From: Paenibacillus peoriae
GTDB taxonomy: Bacteria; Bacillota; Bacilli; Paenibacillales; Paenibacillaceae
DNA length: 64,000 nt
Assembly (NCBI RefSeq): GCF_022531965.1
Contig: NZ_CP092831.1
Span: forward strand, 2,861,001-2,925,000
Reading direction: 5' to 3'
Shown here: in pieces, positions 46,314 through 56,495 of the stretch
Layout: each line of letters starts with the position of its first letter
How positions within the stretch are numbered: the stretch's first letter is position 1
Notes under the pieces: generated by a model
What the model was told of the DNA's origin: nothing
Seen by the model: only the letters and a program-made list of their open reading frames with translations
Database searches by the model: none
Program-made: the position numbers and the translations under genes

Positions 46314-47919
46314 TAGGGCTTGCTGAACGAATCAAAACTCCAACAGGCACAAGGGTTTAGGGCCTCTTATGTCGAAGGAAAACGGGGCAGCCCCGTGAAA
46401 AACCGTGCACTTGGAGGCGTCAGGATTGTATCAGCGAACCGAGAACCAGATGAACCTGCCCGTCGACTTTTTTCTGCCGTTCGGCGGAAAGCTCGCAGAA
46501 GATAACCGCTGGGTGCTGCTGGCCCAGATGATTCCGTGGTGGATGCTCGAAGAGAAGTATGCGAAAAACTTCAAGAAAAGCCTCAAGGGCCAAAAAGCCG
46601 TTTCGATCCGTATCGCGCTCGGCGCACTCATCATCCAGGAGCGGCTTGGCACCGATGATCGGGAGACACTTCGTCAGATTCTGGAGAACCCGTATCTGCA
46701 GTACTTCCTCGGTCTGCCGGAATATCGGTACCGCCGTCCGTTTCATCATTCTCTCATGACGCATTTCCGCAAGCGATTGGGTGGCGAAATTCTGGATGAA
46801 GTGAATGAATGGATCGCTCTGGAAGAAGCGCGCAAGTGTCGGATGATTCATCGGACGACGATGAACCTGGCAGCGGAACTGACGCAGCGTCCGGTAAGCC
46901 TTCAGAAACGCAGCCACAGCAGATGGAACTGACGAACGAGGGCGAACTGCTGCTGGACGCTACCTGCGCGCCGGCGGATATCGCCTACCCGACGGATTTG
47001 TCGTTACTGAATCAGGCCAGAGAAAAGCTGGAGAAGATCATCGACATCCTGCACGAACCGGAACGTGGAAAGACCCGCAAGCCCAGAACATACCGAGAGC
47101 GTGCCCGCAAAGCCTATCTGGCGGTTGCCAAGCAGCGGCGCGTGAAGCCGCGCGCGATACGAAAAGCGATCGGCAAGCAGCTCAGGTTCGTTTCCCGTGA
47201 TCTGCGCATGATCGCCGAACTCGCCGATATGACGAGCGGCCTGCCGCGGCGTTTGTACAAGGAACTGCTGGTCATTCAAGAGCTTTATCGTCAGCAGCAA
47301 ACGATGTATGACAAGCGGACACACAGCATATCGGATCGGATTGTCAGTATCGCACAGCCACATGTCAGACCGATCGTGCGCGGCAAAGCCAGGGCAAACG
47401 TCGAGTTCGGAGAGAAGCTGGCGATTAGCGTGGTGAACGGCTACGCTTTCCGCGAGCATCTGTCGTGGGATAGCTACAACGAAGGGCAGACATTGCAGGA
47501 CGCCGTAGAGCGTTACCGCGCCAGATTTGGTTATTATCCCAAAGCGGTGCTGGCCGACCAGATCTACCGAACCCGCGACAACTTGCGCTTCTGCAAAGAG
47601 GGAATTCGCTTAAGCGGACCGCAGTTGGGTCGTCCGTCAGCCGATCAGCAGGAGAAAAAGAAAATCGCCAAGACGGATGCAGCCGCACGCAATGCGGTGG
47701 AAGGCAAGTTCGGCGAAGGCAAGCGCAGTTATGGGTTTGGCCGTATTCGAGCACACCTTCAGACGACGAGCGAGACCGTGATCGGGCTGCAACTGCTGGT
47801 GATGAACCTCGAAAAGAGACTTCGGGTTCTCTTTTTGTCTATTTTGCAATGGCTGTGGTTGAGACTCGCGGTCCGCTTGCTCGTTCCACTGTAAAATGTG
47901 ACCCGTTCAGCAAGCCCTA
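46314..47919 (+). mobile_element. IS5-type insertion sequence with InsH-like transposase
   Basis: About 1.6 kb bounded by 16-bp inverted ends, TAGGGCTTGCTGAACG at 46314-46329 and its complement at 47904-47919. TA at both outer edges may belong to the target duplication. Distinctly GC-richer than the neighbouring DNA. A worn second copy of its right end is found at 48514-48642. Confidence 0.85.
46426..47894 (+). pseudogene. IS5-type transposase with a frameshift
   Basis: I place the start at TTG 46426, 8 bp after GGAGG; it reads like relatives (E-N-Q-M-N-L-P-V-D-F-F-L-P-F-G-G). The frame runs to 46932, but family sequence moves by -1 near 46830-46845 into the frame ending at 47894. That second part holds the DDE residues: L-L-L-D-A-T-C-A, V-L-A-D-Q-I-Y and V-E-G-K-F-G-E-G-K-R. 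No clear slippery run is present at the switch, so a single-base deletion is more likely than programmed shifting. Confidence 0.8.
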
Positions 47920-47998
47920 CCTAGCAAGGTTATCCGATGCCTCTCATTGTAAAGGCACCACTACGCTGAATACGTTGTTTACAGAGTTAAGATATCCC

Positions 47999-48042
47999 GT
48001 AAACAAAGTAACATTATCGGTGAAATTCGTTACTTTGTTTAC
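47999..48042. repeat. Perfect 14-bp inverted repeat
   Basis: GTAAACAAAGTAAC and GTTACTTTGTTTAC are separated by 16 bases. The arms are AT-rich with no T run beyond, so it looks more like an operator or element end than a terminator. The gap between the IS5-type right end and the IS66 fragment contains no gene. Confidence 0.8.
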
Positions 48043-48116
48043 TATTAATAGCATGGTTTAAGCTAGTCAAGATAAAGTTAAAATGTTGGCGGATCGCCAA
48101 TAGGACTAATGACAAA

Positions 48117-48461
48117 TTGAAGGTGAAATTGCATATCGACAGCGGACACGATGCCGGGGCGATGTGGTTTGCGTACTCGACCGTCTATTCTTCACCGGAC
48201 GGAAGCGGCTGGTATTCGCTCGTTATCATTGAAAAAAATGGTTTTTTTTTCAATGCGCCACACGGAGCAAAAGCCTGTGCAACGATCTACAGTGTCATTG
48301 AAACAGCGAAGAAAAACGGGCTAAATCCTTTCAAGTATTTGACGGACCTGCTCGAACAGCTTCCGCAGCTTGCGAATCCGAAAGATCCGGTTGAGCTAGA
48401 CGAATTGTTGCCATGGTCGCCTTCGCTCCCACTGACGTGCCGCCTATTTCAATCAAACTAA
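48117..48461 (+). pseudogene. IS66-family transposase, C-terminal fragment
   Basis: Ends with the typical IS66 TnpC tail: A-P-H-G-A-K-A-C-A-T-I-Y-S-V-I-E-T-A-K, N-G-L-N-P-F-K-Y-L, L-L-P-W-S. The acidic residue in V-I-E-T-A-K is the last DDE residue. The upstream 30 residues fit the family poorly and most of the roughly 500-aa protein is gone. An imperfect hairpin (GCCCTCA...TGGGGGC) follows at about 48472-48499. Confidence 0.7.
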
Positions 48462-48513
48462 GACTAACAGGCCCTCATCTTGGGAACAAGGTGGGGGCTA
48501 TTTTGCGCTTACA

Positions 48514-48642
48514 CAACTGCTGGTGATGAACCTGAAAAGAGACTTCGGGGTCTCTTTTTGCCTCTTTTGCAATGGTTTTTGTCAAGGCTCGCCGTTCATT
48601 TGCTCGTAACATCGTAAAACATGATCCGCTAAGAAAGCCCTA
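48514..48642 (+). repeat. Degenerate second copy of the right end of the 46314-47919 element
   Basis: CAACTGCTGGTGATGAACCT at the start and AAAGCCCTA at the end line up with 47790-47919, including the terminal repeat region. Many substitutions and small gaps show it is older than the complete copy. Confidence 0.8.
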
Positions 48643-48839
48643 ATTATCAAGATTCAATGTGATGTCTGAAAAGAAAATTGAATTTACCTAAGAATGGATA
48701 TAAAAAAAGAGGGAGTGAAGCCCAGCAACTATTTCATACCACTTATTATCATTTTGCTGTATATAATTCTAAGTCATGAAATTGAACCGATTTGCTGATA
48801 TAATCAATTTATAGTTCTCTCAGAAAGGTCCGTGACATA

Positions 48840-51003
48840 TTGAAACTTATTATTGCGGAAAAACCGGATCAAGGGGCGAAGTTGGCTTCACCTTTTAAAC
48901 ATAAAAAAACAACAAGGGTATATTGAAATCTCACCGAACGATACATTTCCAAAAGGAGCCCTAGTGACTTGGGCTGTTGGTCATGTTTGCGAATTGGTGC
49001 CTCCAGAGGAATACGATCCTAGTCTTAAGAAGTGGAGTCTAGACACTTTGCCGATATTACCCGAATAATTTAGACATCGCGTTTCTCCTTCTAAAGCCAA
49101 GCAATTTCAAGTGATTAAATCCCTTTTAATGCGTCCAGATATCAAAGAAATCGTCCATGCCGGGGATGCCGGGAGGGAAGGAGAGTACATAGTCCGCATA
49201 GCGGTTCAGCTTGTTGGAGTGAACAAACCTATGAAACGGCTATGGATATCATCGTTAACACCCAAAGCCGTCGAACAAGGTTTTATGAATTTGAAAGGTG
49301 AAGAGGATACCCGGTCCTTATATTATGAAGCCGTTAGCCGTTCTTGCGCTGATTGGCTCGTAGGAATGAATGGTTCACGGGTATATTCACTTCTGTTCCA
49401 GCGTAGAGGAATTAGAGAAGTATTCTCAACTGGGCGTGTACAAAGTCCGACATTGGCGCTAATCGTAGCACGCGAGAAAGAAATTCAGAATTTCAAACCG
49501 GAACCGTTCTGGGAATTAAAAGCCAAATTCCTAATAAATGATACTGTCTATGAAGGCACATGGTTTCGGGAGGAGCAAACACGGTTTGCAAGTCGGGATG
49601 AAGCGGAGTCCGTCAAAAGAAACTGTGAAAATAAGCTGGCATCAGTCAATGAAATTGAGAGAGAGCGAAAAGAATTTCAACCGCCACAGCTCTTTAACTT
49701 ATCTTCATTGCAAGCAGTTGCCAATCAAATTTATAAATATTCGCCTCAAAATTGTTTAAATGCGCTGCAGCAGCTTTATCTGGAAGGATACATTTCCTAT
49801 CCGAGATCGGATTCGGCTTATGTAACACCTGAAGAAGCCAGGCAATTTCCTGAGATTCTTTCAAAGTTAAGTCGTCAAGAATCATTCAAGGATTTCTTTC
49901 CTTTGCCCATACAATCTATTGCCAATAATAAGAGATTTGTCAATGCGGCAAAAGTAAGTGATCACTATGCGATCATTCCAACAGAAGTGATCCCCCAAAT
50001 CGGACGATTGAAACCAGAAGAGCGTAATTTATACGAGCTGATTGTCAAGAGGCTGATAGCTGCGCATTATGATAAGGCTATTATTGATTATTCGCGCTTA
50101 ATTACAGTCGTAGGTGATCAAGAAACATTTCTCACCAAAGGAAGACTTATTGTGCAGGAAGGTTGGCGAAAAGTTCTGTATGATTCTGATTCTCAGGAAG
50201 AATCCGAACCAGATGTATTACCTCCATTGGAGCAAGGCGACTCAGGAACAGTTGAAGAATTACTTGTAAAAGAAGGAAAAACTCAGGCTCCAAAGCGATA
50301 CACCGAAGGGCAATTGATTACTTTAATGAAGACGGCTGGAAAGCATCTTGAAGACACAGAGTTAGAGAAAATTCTTGAAAAAACAGAAGGATTGGGCACG
50401 GAGGCCACGCGTGCCGGTATCATCTCAGTTCTTAAAGACCGCAAGTATATTGAGGTAAAGAAAAACATGGTTTATGCTACAAGCAAGGGGATTGTATTGA
50501 TCGATGCTTTAGGCGACAACATATTAGCATCCGCAGAAATGACAGCCAAGTGGGAACAACGACTTCATGATGTCGGGCAAGGCAATGCGTCCCCGCAATC
50601 GTTTATGGAGCAGGCTAAAAGATTGTCGCAAAAAATTGTCGATGATGCAATTCGAAACTCGATGACTTGGACTTTTACAGCAAAAAGTATGGAGAGTAAA
50701 GAGCAGACTGAAAAAGCGGATAAGGTTTCTGGAGGTTTAGGTCTTGGTCCGTGTCCGAAATGCAAAGAGGATGTTATAGATAAAGGGGCGGCTTATAGTT
50801 GCTCGGCAAGGCCGCGATGCGATTTTTCATTTTCTAAAAAAGTATTGGGTAAAACCATAACAGAAACGCAGATCAAGAGGTTTTTGGGGAAAGGGAGGAC
50901 AAACCTTATTAAGGGATTCAAAAAAGGTGACAAAACTTTCGAGGCCGCACTTGTCTGGAAAAAGGAAGAAGGTAGGGTCGGTTTTGAATTTAAACCGAAG
51001 TAA
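48840..51003 (+). pseudogene. topB: DNA topoisomerase III, broken by a frameshift and a stop
   Basis: A type IA topoisomerase of about 720 codons that would relax and unlink DNA. It starts at TTG 48840 (M-K-L-I-I-A-E-K-P-D-Q-G), then shifts frame in a run of seven A at 48903-48909 (six would keep the frame). It continues as K-K-Q-Q-G-Y-I-E-I-S-P-N-D-T-F and meets TAA at 49066-49068, and goes on in the same frame after the stop: the TOPRIM part H-A-G-D-A-G-R-E-G-E-Y, the active-site tyrosine in I-S-Y-P-R-S-D-S (49798-49800), and a C-terminal C-P-K-C zinc-type region. From 49111 on the frame is intact. A restart would lack the first TOPRIM glutamate (A-E-K), so no active enzyme is expected. Confidence 0.85.
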
Positions 51004-51108
51004 GGATATTATCTTGACAAGACTAGGTAAAATAATTAAATTAAACGTATGACTATGAATCATTATGCGAGATGTGACAAGAGTTGCATCGAGCTCTAGC
51101 CAGGCGGC

Positions 51109-51184
51109 AAAAGAGCACTTGTAAGATTTCATTACAGGATTCAATCGAGTCCCGTATGATTTCTTTTAAGTTGCTCTTTTTTTA
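51109..51184 (+). terminator. Long-loop hairpin with T run after topB
   Basis: AAAAGAGCA pairs with TGCTCTTTT across about 54 bases, followed by further T. Plausible terminator with a large loop. Confidence 0.45.
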
Positions 51185-51203
51185 TTGAAAAGCGTGCGTC
51201 ATT

Positions 51204-51809
51204 ATGACTCAAGTACTACAACTCAAAATGTATAAATATGCATTTGATTCTATGTATCCTTTAACTGGTTTAATCCAGCTCTCTAAAAGACGAAAAAATC
51301 CCTATGCGAGGAGTGAAGTTATGAAGTTATTAGATGTCGTTGGATTAAACGGAGTAGGACATATAAAAGGTTTTTTCACAACATGCATATGCGAACTTTC
51401 CATTAAAGAAAAAAGGGAAAGTTATAGGACAGCATTTGCGCCTAACACAATCAAGGGCCAATATGTTGATGGAACAAAGGAAAGTCAAGTTTCCCCAGAT
51501 GGCTATACTCTAGATATTGCTTATATGTCCCGGCCGGGAAATGATGAGAAACAATTGGATTTAATTTTTGATTACCAAAATAATGTAAAAATGTACCCGG
51601 AGTTTCAACAGTATCTCCGTGAATATCAGCCGCCCTTGCTAGCAGTCTGGGGTGAAAATGATGTTTCCTTTATTCCGGCTGGTGCTGAGGCTTTTAAGAA
51701 AGATTTACCTAAAGCCGAGATTCATTTATTAGATACTGGGCACTTTGCATTGGAAACACATGCATATGAAAATGGAGAACTAATGTTGGATTTTTTAGGA
51801 AAACAATAG
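51204..51809 (+). pseudogene. Alpha/beta hydrolase (epoxide-hydrolase type), C-terminal half
   Basis: From about residue 75 the protein is the cap and C-terminal half of an alpha/beta hydrolase: V-S-P-D-G-Y-T-L-D-I-A-Y, then L-L-A-V-W-G-E-N-D with the catalytic Asp region and D-T-G-H-F-A-L-E with the catalytic His. The N-terminal half with the nucleophile elbow is gone and is replaced by unrelated sequence that may come from another gene. It cannot be an active hydrolase as it stands. Confidence 0.65.
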
Positions 51810-51964
51810 AATTTGAAGATTCAAAAGTTGGTAAATCCCGGATGGTTTCTACCGTCATTTCTTGTTATAGGAATTGATTTTTTTAATGTTAACTAGGATT
51901 TATGTTCATATTAATTGATGTATTGAGAGGTAAATTGAATTTAGAAGGGTGACAGGTCAGTCTC

Positions 51965-52330
51965 ATGGAGAATTCAGGAGCTAAAAATGCGAAATTGTTT
52001 AATTCCACAAAGACCATGATCGGTGGTTTAGTTATGCTCATTATTGCAATGGGAATCGGACGTTTTTCATATACTTCCATACTTCCATTGATGCAATCAC
52101 AAGCTCATCTATCCGCTACGGAATCCGGATATTTGGCAGGGAGTAATAACTTGGGTTACCTTATCGCTGCCTTTGGTGCAGGTTTCATAACCTGGGGATC
52201 CCGAAGAGCCTATCACTACTTCTTGCCACTTTAGTGCTTGTTGTTGCTGCTATAATATTGCTATCCGGTGCAGTCATTTCAAGTCAAAAAGGAGCGATAG
52301 GAAATTTAAACCATGCTCGTATTCATCCTA
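51965..52330 (+). pseudogene. YbfB/YjiJ-family MFS transporter, N-terminal fragment
   Basis: Starts at ATG 51965 (M-E-N-S-G-A-K-N) and shows the first helix with the family mark A-M-G-I-G-R-F-S-Y-T, then Y-L-A-G-S-N-N-L-G-Y in the second. The frame ends at 52234. In another frame the next membrane segment continues (L-V-L-V-V-A-A-I-I-L-L), so a frameshift near 52205-52215 broke it, and the remaining 300 or so residues are absent. Confidence 0.68.
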
Positions 52331-52451
52331 ATCAAGAGCTTAGTTAGATCCTGGGTAATTTACATTGGAACCAGATACAAATGGAATTGGTGAATTAATT
52401 TTGAATTAACCGTTAGATATATAAATTGATTCCTTTATTGGAGGAATAGAA

Positions 52452-52797
52452 ATGCAAATAGGTTTTTTGATTCTGGTATTGGAGGCATTACTGTATTGTA
52501 TGATACATTAAAAGTTTTACCTAATGAAGATTATATGTATTACGCAGATACAATAAATGTTCCATATGGGCACAAAACGAAAGATGAAGTTAAAAAGTAT
52601 GTTTTAGATGCTATAGAAATTATTAGCCAGCAAAAAGTAAAAGCGATAGTGATTGCTTGTAATACTGCCACAAGCGCAGCAATCGAAGAAATAAGGGCAA
52701 AATACAGTATTCAAATCATTGGTATGGAGCCTGCCGTAAAACCAGCTGTTAAAACAAAAAAAATATAGATAAACGAGTTTTAGTAACTGCTACTGCT
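52452..52797 (+). pseudogene. murI: Glutamate racemase, N-terminal part with two frameshifts
   Basis: ATG 52452 follows TTGGAGGAA. After I-G-F-F the family reads D-S-G-I-G-G-I-T-V-L; here one T is missing from a T run (six present), so the frame changes near 52462. The main part (V-L-P-N-E-D-Y-M-Y-Y-A-D, then I-A-C-N-T-A-T-S-A with the catalytic Cys) follows up to 52768. A run of eight A then shifts the frame again. R-V-L-V-T-A-T-A-L-T follows and runs straight into a different enzyme. The second half of the racemase, with its second catalytic Cys, is lost. The enzyme normally makes D-Glu for peptidoglycan; another copy must exist elsewhere. Confidence 0.8.
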
Positions 52798-53855
52798 TTG
52801 ACGCGTGCTCTTAAAATTCGATACCCGATTTTTCAAGCGCCGATGGCTGGTGGCGTTTCGACGCCCGAATTAGTAGAGGCTGTTTCAAATGCCGGTGGGC
52901 TAGGCAACCTAGGGGGCGGATACTTAACACCGGAGCAGCTCCGTAGCGAGATCCAAAAGATCAAGCAACGAACGGACCAGCCTTTTGGAGTAAACTTGTT
53001 TGTGCCTGAGCAATCAGAAGATTCGGAAGAAGCAATTTACCGGATGACAGATTATCTGAATAAATACCGCATCAAACTTGGCACGGCTCAAAATCCATCT
53101 CTTATGAAGTTTTCAGAATCATTTGAGGAGCAGCTACAGGTAGTGTTGGAGGAGCGTGTACCTGTATTTAGTTTCACTTTTGGCGTACCATCCCAAGACG
53201 TGATCCAAACCATGAAACAGCATGGAATATTCATCATTGGAACTGCAACAACTGTTGATGAAGCCAAGCAATTGGAAGCAGCTGGCGCAGATGCAATTGT
53301 GGCTCAAGGGAGCGAAGCAGGCGGGCATAGGGGGACCTTCATGAAAGACCCTTCCCATGCTTTGATAGGCACTATGGCTATTGTTCCGCAGATCGTTGAC
53401 CATGTGTCGATCCCGGTCATCGCAGCAGGAGGAATCATGGATGGGCGTGGACTTGTAGCAAGCCTTACATTAGGAGCCGCCGCAGTACAGATGGGCACTG
53501 CGTTTCTAGCCTGCCCCGAGAGCGGCGCCCATGAAACGTACAACCAGAAAATCCTCTCGTCAAATGAGGACTCCACTGAAATTACACGTGCTTACTCTGG
53601 AAGAGCTTCAAGAGGCATTCAAACAAAATTTATGATTGACATGCATCAGTACCCCGGAACATCCCGACTTACCCCATTCAAAACGCGATGACCCGGGACA
53701 TTCGTCAGGCAGCTGCAAAAGCGAACGACCCCGAGTATATGTCACTTTGGGCGGGCCAAGGTCTTCGGTTAGCAGGCGACCAACCTGCCGCTTCAATTGT
53801 AAAACAAACCATTGATCAAGCCAGTGTTCTTGTCCGGAAATTTTCTTTTATTTAG
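52798..53855 (+). pseudogene. Nitronate monooxygenase (NPD family) with C-terminal frameshift
   Basis: An FMN-dependent nitronate monooxygenase, TIM-barrel type. Visible: I-F-Q-A-P-M-A-G-G-V-S-T-P at the N-terminus, G-F-G-type loop G-N-L-G-G-G-Y, and the FMN-site G-S-E-A-G-G-H-R-G-T. The sequence starts in the middle of a murI remnant with no ribosome site, so its own first codons are lost. Near 53665 a one-base shift ends the frame at 53691; the missing tail (I-Q-N-A-M-T-R-D-I-R, then A-S-I-V-K-Q-T-I-D) continues in the next frame to TAG 53853-53855. Dead gene. Confidence 0.8.
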
Positions 53856-53909
53856 AATGGGTGATAATAAATAGGGAAAAATAATTTTCATTAAAGGGAG
53901 GAAGTTAAA

Positions 53910-54302
53910 ATGCCATTACTTCGTTTTGATCTTATTAAAGGACGAGATAAAGCAAGCCTGAAAAAACTTTTGGATGTTGCTCACCAAGTTGTTGTGGAAG
54001 CTTTTGACGTTCCAGAGCGAGATCGTTACCAAATCATTCACGAACACCCGGCGGACCATATGATTATTGAGGATACTGGGCTAGGATTTAACCGTACCGA
54101 TAGTCTAGTTATTCTCTCCATAATAAGCAAAGCCCGGCCAAAAGAGAAGAAACAAAAGCTCTATTCCTTGCTGGCTGAAAGGTTAGAAGCTGAATGCGGC
54201 ATCGCACCAACCGATTTAATGGTATCTATTGTTGAAAATAATGATGATGATTGGAGTTTTGGACTGGGGGAGGCACAATTTTTGACCGGTAAGTTAAGCT
54301 GA
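53910..54302 (+). CDS. Tautomerase-family protein (YusQ-like)
   Basis: A 130-aa protein of the 4-oxalocrotonate tautomerase superfamily. It begins M-P-L-L-R-F-D, giving the N-terminal proline that acts as general base after removal of Met, and carries two fused beta-alpha-beta units. ATG 53910 is preceded by AAAGGGAGG. It is the first intact gene after a long stretch of broken ones and stands alone, ended by a strong hairpin at 54349. The natural substrate of this subgroup is unknown. Confidence 0.85.
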   Translation: MPLLRFDLIKGRDKASLKKLLDVAHQVVVEAFDVPERDRYQIIHEHPADHMIIEDTGLGFNRTDSLVILSIISKARPKEKKQKLYSLLAERLEAECGIAPTDLMVSIVENNDDDWSFGLGEAQFLTGKLS

Positions 54303-54348
54303 TTCAATGCTAGTCGTTTCGATCTTAATCGGTAATATCTCTAATTCT

Positions 54349-54391
54349 AATCGCCCTTCAACTGGCCTGGTAGGCTAGTTGAAGGGCGATT
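54349..54391. terminator. Strong hairpin between convergent genes
   Basis: AATCGCCCTTCAACT pairs with AGTTGAAGGGCGATT. It lies between the tautomerase gene (+) and the acetyltransferase gene (-), close to their 3' ends, and could serve both. Confidence 0.85.
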
Positions 54392-54459
54392 TCCATGAGG
54401 TTTGGTATTGAGATGGTAAAATAGGCTTATGGATGGTCCAAAATTACAATTACATCCAA

Positions 54460-55011
54460 TCATTCTGATGTGTAACAACCCAATTCATAGTAAGTATTAT
54501 TGTTGTAATCAAAGCTTTTAATCACGTCAAGACCAAGCTTTTTGGTGTGGGCAGCGTATGATCTGTGATTGATGTGGTTTATAAAAGTTATCAATATCGG
54601 ATATTTTTTACTCATTTGCATTCTGGAAAAATCAAAAACCTTTCGGAGTACTACCGTCCCCCTGTAATCCATATCAATGCAAATTGGCCCATACTGATAA
54701 GTGTTTTCAGTAGAAAGCGTAGTTCCCTTATATTCTGTATCTTTCAAATCGTCAATCATAAATTGAAAAAAAGGCCACTTAGCCCAATACTTCCATGAGG
54801 CAGCCATCACATAAGCAACAATCTTCTGGTCATGACATGCAATTGTAATTCCATTTTCTTTTTCAATTAATTCCTTAAATTGTTCTTCTGTAAATAAGGT
54901 TGTTACGAAGCCATCAGGTTTGTCTTTTTCACTAATGGTTGTAATGTGATATTTTTTTTGTAATTCCACTATAGCAGATATATCATCAACAGTAGCGTTT
55001 CTATAAATCAT
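54460..55011 (-). CDS. GNAT-family N-acetyltransferase
   Basis: A 183-aa protein with an early G-N-A-T-like start (I-Y-R-N-A-T-V-D-D-I-S-A-I-V-E-L), a central strand I-V-A-Y-V-M-A-A-S-W, and G-P-I-C-I-D-M-D-Y-R-G-T-V-V-L-R in the acetyl-CoA-binding place, where family members usually show Q/R-x-x-G-x-G/A. That motif is only partly conserved (R-G-T-V-V). ATG (complement of 55009-55011) follows AGGAGG. Substrate unknown. Intact and alone on this strand. Confidence 0.75.
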   Translation of the reverse strand: MIYRNATVDDISAIVELQKKYHITTISEKDKPDGFVTTLFTEEQFKELIEKENGITIACHDQKIVAYVMAASWKYWAKWPFFQFMIDDLKDTEYKGTTLSTENTYQYGPICIDMDYRGTVVLRKVFDFSRMQMSKKYPILITFINHINHRSYAAHTKKLGLDVIKSFDYNNNTYYELGCYTSE

Positions 55012-55404
55012 TGTTATCCTCCTATATGAAATGAGCTTAAAAAAACTTTACTTCAGCATTCGACATATTGCAACCATTTTAAGTTGTAGGTTTTTGCGAG
55101 AGGAAGGCTACACTATGATCAGGAGAGCGTTAACAGGGGGAGAGCGACTGGAATTTCTATTATCCTACCTGTCTTACAAGGGAACATTGGAAAAGTTTTT
55201 TAACAATTTTCCCAGGAGGGAGAGGATTTTCAGATCGACCCACTGCAGATTAGTGTAGCCCCTGACGAATAAGCAAATGGAGTTAGTTATTAGATCGCGG
55301 CGGGTAAAAGAAAATAAAGTTTTAGACTGACGATGCTTCATTAAGCTAACGGGCAAAATTTCAATGCTAAGTGTATAATTTAGAAGACGTAAAGAATCTA
55401 ATTT
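55012..55404. other. Gene-free stretch, possible worn coding remnant
   Basis: Short frames occur (one from ATG 55115 with G-T-L-E-K-F-F-N-N-F, another ending D-F-Q-I-D-P-L-Q-I-S-V-A), which together may be one decayed gene with a frameshift near 55210; I do not recognise it. At 55335-55357 the sequence TTCATTAAGCTAACGGGC resembles other intergenic pieces of this window. Confidence 0.35.
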
Positions 55405-55414
55405 GGAGGCTTCT

Positions 55415-56197
55415 ATGATTAGAGATCGTTGGTTTACAGTGCAACGGATTGATGATAATACATGCGCAATTAGTGAATACGGACATTGGGAGAAAGTACA
55501 TTCATTTTTATTATTGGGAGATCAAGAAGGGGTATTAATTGATACAGGGCTTGGGATTGATAGTATCAAAAGAATAACAGAGCAGTTGACATCTTTACCT
55601 CTAAAAGTTATTACGACACATGTCCACACTGACCACATAGGTAACCATGGCGAATTTGAACGGATCTTTGTCCATAAAGGAGATGAAGACTGGCTAATTA
55701 ACGGGATTCAAGGCTTAACAATAGAGCAAATCAGGAAGAATATTAGAAGAGATATAACCTTGCCTACTCCAGAAAGGTTTAATCCGGATACATACCAACC
55801 CTTTAAAGGAAAGCCGACAGGTTTGTTGAAGGATGGTGATATATTCGATCTAGGGGACAGAAGATTAATTATATATCACACTCCAGGACATTCTCCTGGC
55901 CATATTTCAGTTTTCGATGAAACAAAAGGGTATTTATTTACTGGCGATCTGCTCTATGATGAAGTGCCAATATATGCCTTTTATCCTTCAACGAACCCTG
56001 TTGATTTAGTGAATTCATTAGAAAAGATTGCAAGAATACCCAACGTCAAAATGGTATACGGTTCTCACAATACATTAGGACTTAATCCAATAATTTTAGA
56101 TGAAGTAAAAATTGCAGTTAAATTTCTGAGGGAACATGATCTCGTCAAATTTGGAACTGGGATTCATAAATTCAACGGATTTAGTGTTCAGTTCTAA
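55415..56197 (+). CDS. Metallo-beta-lactamase-fold hydrolase
   Basis: A protein of about 260 aa. ATG 55415 is chosen because TTGGAGG ends 5-6 bp upstream; a TTG at 55403 lies inside that site. It holds the metal ligands of the fold: H-V-H-T-D-H (HxHxDH), the His in H-T-P-G-H-S-P-G, the Asp in F-T-G-D-L-L-Y, and the last His in G-S-H-N-T. Glyoxalase-II-like or quorum-lactone-hydrolase-like members share this pattern; the true substrate cannot be read. Its last codons and 3' flank are partly duplicated at 59311-59422. Confidence 0.85.
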   Translation: MIRDRWFTVQRIDDNTCAISEYGHWEKVHSFLLLGDQEGVLIDTGLGIDSIKRITEQLTSLPLKVITTHVHTDHIGNHGEFERIFVHKGDEDWLINGIQGLTIEQIRKNIRRDITLPTPERFNPDTYQPFKGKPTGLLKDGDIFDLGDRRLIIYHTPGHSPGHISVFDETKGYLFTGDLLYDEVPIYAFYPSTNPVDLVNSLEKIARIPNVKMVYGSHNTLGLNPIILDEVKIAVKFLREHDLVKFGTGIHKFNGFSVQF

Positions 56198-56248
56198 TAA
56201 TCTTGTCAAACTAACGGGAAACGTTAGCTCAATAAAATAGCGACAGTC
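56136..56248 (+). repeat. 113-bp repeat, first copy (3' end of the metallo-hydrolase gene and flank)
   Basis: Runs from ATGATCTCGTC in the last 20 codons to CGACAGTC after the stop, and includes the small hairpin CTAACG-GGAAA-CGTTAG at 56211-56227. A near copy lies at 59311-59422. Confidence 0.88.
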
Positions 56249-56271
56249 TAGGACTTTATTTCGTGTTATTA

Positions 56272-56304
56272 GGTCAATCAGAGATTTCTGGTTGGCCTTT
56301 TTTC
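56272..56304 (+). terminator. Terminator after the metallo-hydrolase gene
   Basis: GGTCAATCAGA pairs imperfectly with TTCTGGTTGGCC and is followed by six T. Confidence 0.7.
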
Positions 56305-56332
56305 TTAGGCATCATATGATGGCGGTAGCCGA

Positions 56333-56382
56333 GAGAACGTTGACTTTATTGGGGCGGGCCCCGTCGTGAAAACAGTTCTCTA
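56333..56382 (+). ncRNA. Candidate guide (bridge) RNA hairpin of an IS110 remnant
   Basis: AGAGAAC (56333-56339) and GTTCTCT (56376-56382) pair perfectly, with an inner GGGGC/GCCCC stem. It lies about 115-160 bases ahead of an IS110-type transposase start, which is where IS110-family elements encode their bridge/seek RNA. Function is inferred from position only; the element is dead. Confidence 0.4.
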
Positions 56383-56495
56383 ACTGCCCTCAATGACCAT
56401 GTTTGAGCTGGTTGAGACAGGGATCTCGTATCACAAGCGAAGCTATGGGGGAACCATCGTGGGAGTGGCCGCAACTTTAATATTAGGGAGTGTGT

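Noticed and set aside
55115..55258. A possible small protein beginning M-I-R-R-A-L-T-G-G
   Set aside because: Frame changes around 55210 seem needed to make sense of it and no family is recognised; treated as a possible worn remnant.
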